From Bradyrhizobium murdochi (lineage in GTDB: Bacteria > Pseudomonadota > Alphaproteobacteria > Rhizobiales > Xanthobacteraceae): 64,000 nt of DNA. Within the stretch, counting starts at the first letter, position 1. The number at the start of each line of letters is the position of its first letter. The DNA is taken from the NCBI RefSeq assembly GCF_000472965.1, contig NZ_AXAU01000015.1, positions 62,001-126,000 of the forward strand, read 5' to 3'. This document shows, piece after piece, positions 62,963-64,000 of this stretch. The notes beneath the pieces were generated by a model. The model saw nothing but the letters and a program-made list of their open reading frames with translations. It was not told the origin of the DNA and made no database searches. A program made the translations under genes and the position numbers.

Positions 62963-64000
62963 CTAGTGTCCTGAACCAGAAGTTCGCAACATTGCGCCGT
63001 GTTCTGCCGGAGCATTGTAACGGCAGAAGCGCTCGATGGAAGCAAGGATGTCATCGGCGGATTTGGTCCATCGGAAGGGTTTCGGGTCGGCGTTGTGTCG
63101 GTCGATGAACGAAGCGATGTCCGCCCGGAGGGCGGCGACGCTGCGATAGATGCCGCGTCGGATTTTCTTATCGGTGAGAAGCGCGAAGAAGCGCTCAACC
63201 TGATTGAGCCACGACGAGCTTGTCGGGGTCAGGTGTACGTGCCAACGCGGCCTTTTGGCCAACCATTTTCGGATCAGCGGGGTTTTGTGTGTGGCGTAGT
63301 TGTCCATGACGAGATGGACGTCGAGTTCGCGCGGCGCGGCGGCCTCGATCTCGTCGAGGAACTTGCGGAACTTAGCGGCTCGGTGGCGTCCGTAGCACTT
63401 GCCGATCACCCGTCCGGTCGCAATGTCGAGCGCGGCGAACAGCGATGTGGTGCCGTGCCTTTTGTAGTCATGGCTCCTTCGGGCCGGCTGGCCAGGACGC
63501 ATTGGCAGCATCGGCTGGCTGCGGTCCAGCGCCTGAATTTGGGACTTCTCATCTACACATAGAACGATGGCGTGCTCCGGCGGCGAGACGTAAAGACCCA
63601 CGACGTCGCGCACCTTGGCCACGAAGTTCGGATCGGTCGAGAGCTTGAACGTCTGCATCCGGTGCGGCTGGAGCCCGAAGGCCCGCCAGATGCGTTGCAC
63701 CGTCGACACTGACAGCCCGCTGGCTTTCGCCATGTCGCGGGAGCTCCAATGGGTGGCGTTCTCGGGGCAGCTCTCCAGCGTCCTGATGATCACCGCTTCG
63801 ATCCGGGCGTCGTCAATGGTGCGCGGCGCCCCGGAGCGCGGCTCGTCATGCAGCCCGTCCACGCGCCGCTCCACAAAGCGCCCCCGCCACTTGCCTACGG
63901 TCTGCCGGTCCAGCCCCAGCTTGGCCGCCACCTCCGTGTTCTGACCGCCTTCCGCGCAGGTCAGCACGATCCGCGCTCTCAGAGCCAGCGCCTGCGCCGT
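62963..64000 (-). mobile_element. IS630-family transposase, running off the right edge
   Basis: An ISL3/IS630-Tc1-type DDE transposase, at least 345 residues, with an N-terminal HTH ([33 protein letters not shown]) and catalytic blocks [37 protein letters not shown] and [16 protein letters not shown] (DDE). The frame is open to position 64000 ([19 protein letters not shown]), so the start is beyond the window. The stop lies next to a TA (62964-62965), the usual target of this family, and GTGTCCTGAACC may be the element's left tip. The right tip is not in the window. Confidence 0.9.

Noticed and set aside
15374-64000. Second attachment copy of the dusA 5' end marking the right island boundary
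   Set aside because: No repeat of the dusA start region was found in the window. The element probably continues beyond 64 kb.

Overview
The window reads as an alphaproteobacterial chromosome, most probably Bradyrhizobium or a close relative. The basis is high GC, a typical Bradyrhizobium intergenic palindrome (2681-2755), a gamma-resorcylate pathway of rhizobial type, and a rhizobial trb/traG/DUF3363 conjugation set. No search was run; family calls are from motifs and memory.

1-15.2 kb is ordinary chromosome: a TRAP substrate-binding protein, an Mrp ATPase, a VOC protein, a hydroxyisobutyrate-dehydrogenase-like enzyme, a membrane histidine kinase, DUF1289, a retropepsin-like protease and a secreted unknown. 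A gamma-resorcylate/resorcinol operon follows (MarR regulator diverging from flavin reductase, oxygenase, decarboxylase, MFS transporter and maleylacetate reductase; the hydroxyquinol dioxygenase is not here). The stretch ends at dusA.

At the 5' end of dusA an integrative element begins. A tyrosine integrase of the dusA-associated type lies directly upstream of dusA, with several TGCACACG repeats in between. The first cargo is a defence island. (a) A Pycsar operon: a two-domain nucleotidyl cyclase (PycC), a protein with a ubiquitin-E2-like active-site motif, and a cyclic-nucleotide-binding TIR effector (PycTIR). The three are tightly coupled and diverge from an XRE repressor plus a frameshifted ImmA/IrrE protease, a layout like the CapH/CapP switch of CBASS. 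(b) A CBASS pair (CD-NTase plus patatin phospholipase) lying between two tRNA-3'-end relics. (c) An ABC-three-component system (effector-type protein, middle component, DUF3732 ATPase) followed by an unknown gene and a DUF3800 gene, ending at a third tRNA relic that carries an 18-bp perfect inverted repeat.

From 33 to 57 kb is the conjugation and maintenance backbone: trbBCDEJLFGI with DUF2274, a CopG-type protein, the TraG coupling protein, a VirD2-like DUF3363 relaxase, a TraF peptidase, DUF2285, DUF736, DUF2493, Toprim and ArdC. Two long structured leaders and a decayed membrane-protein gene lie among them, with a GSU2403-type nucleotidyltransferase under paired palindromic operators.

57.5-62.8 kb holds an operon that looks foreign, perhaps actinobacterial by codon impression: a 36-codon ORF, GMC oxidoreductase, class III aminotransferase, sulfotransferase and MFS exporter, then the cut-off start of another gene. 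An IS630-type transposase runs off the right edge. This resembles a small natural-product or modified-metabolite cluster of unknown product.

The most notable item is the Pycsar operon with an embedded E2-like gene and a CapH/CapP-like control pair.
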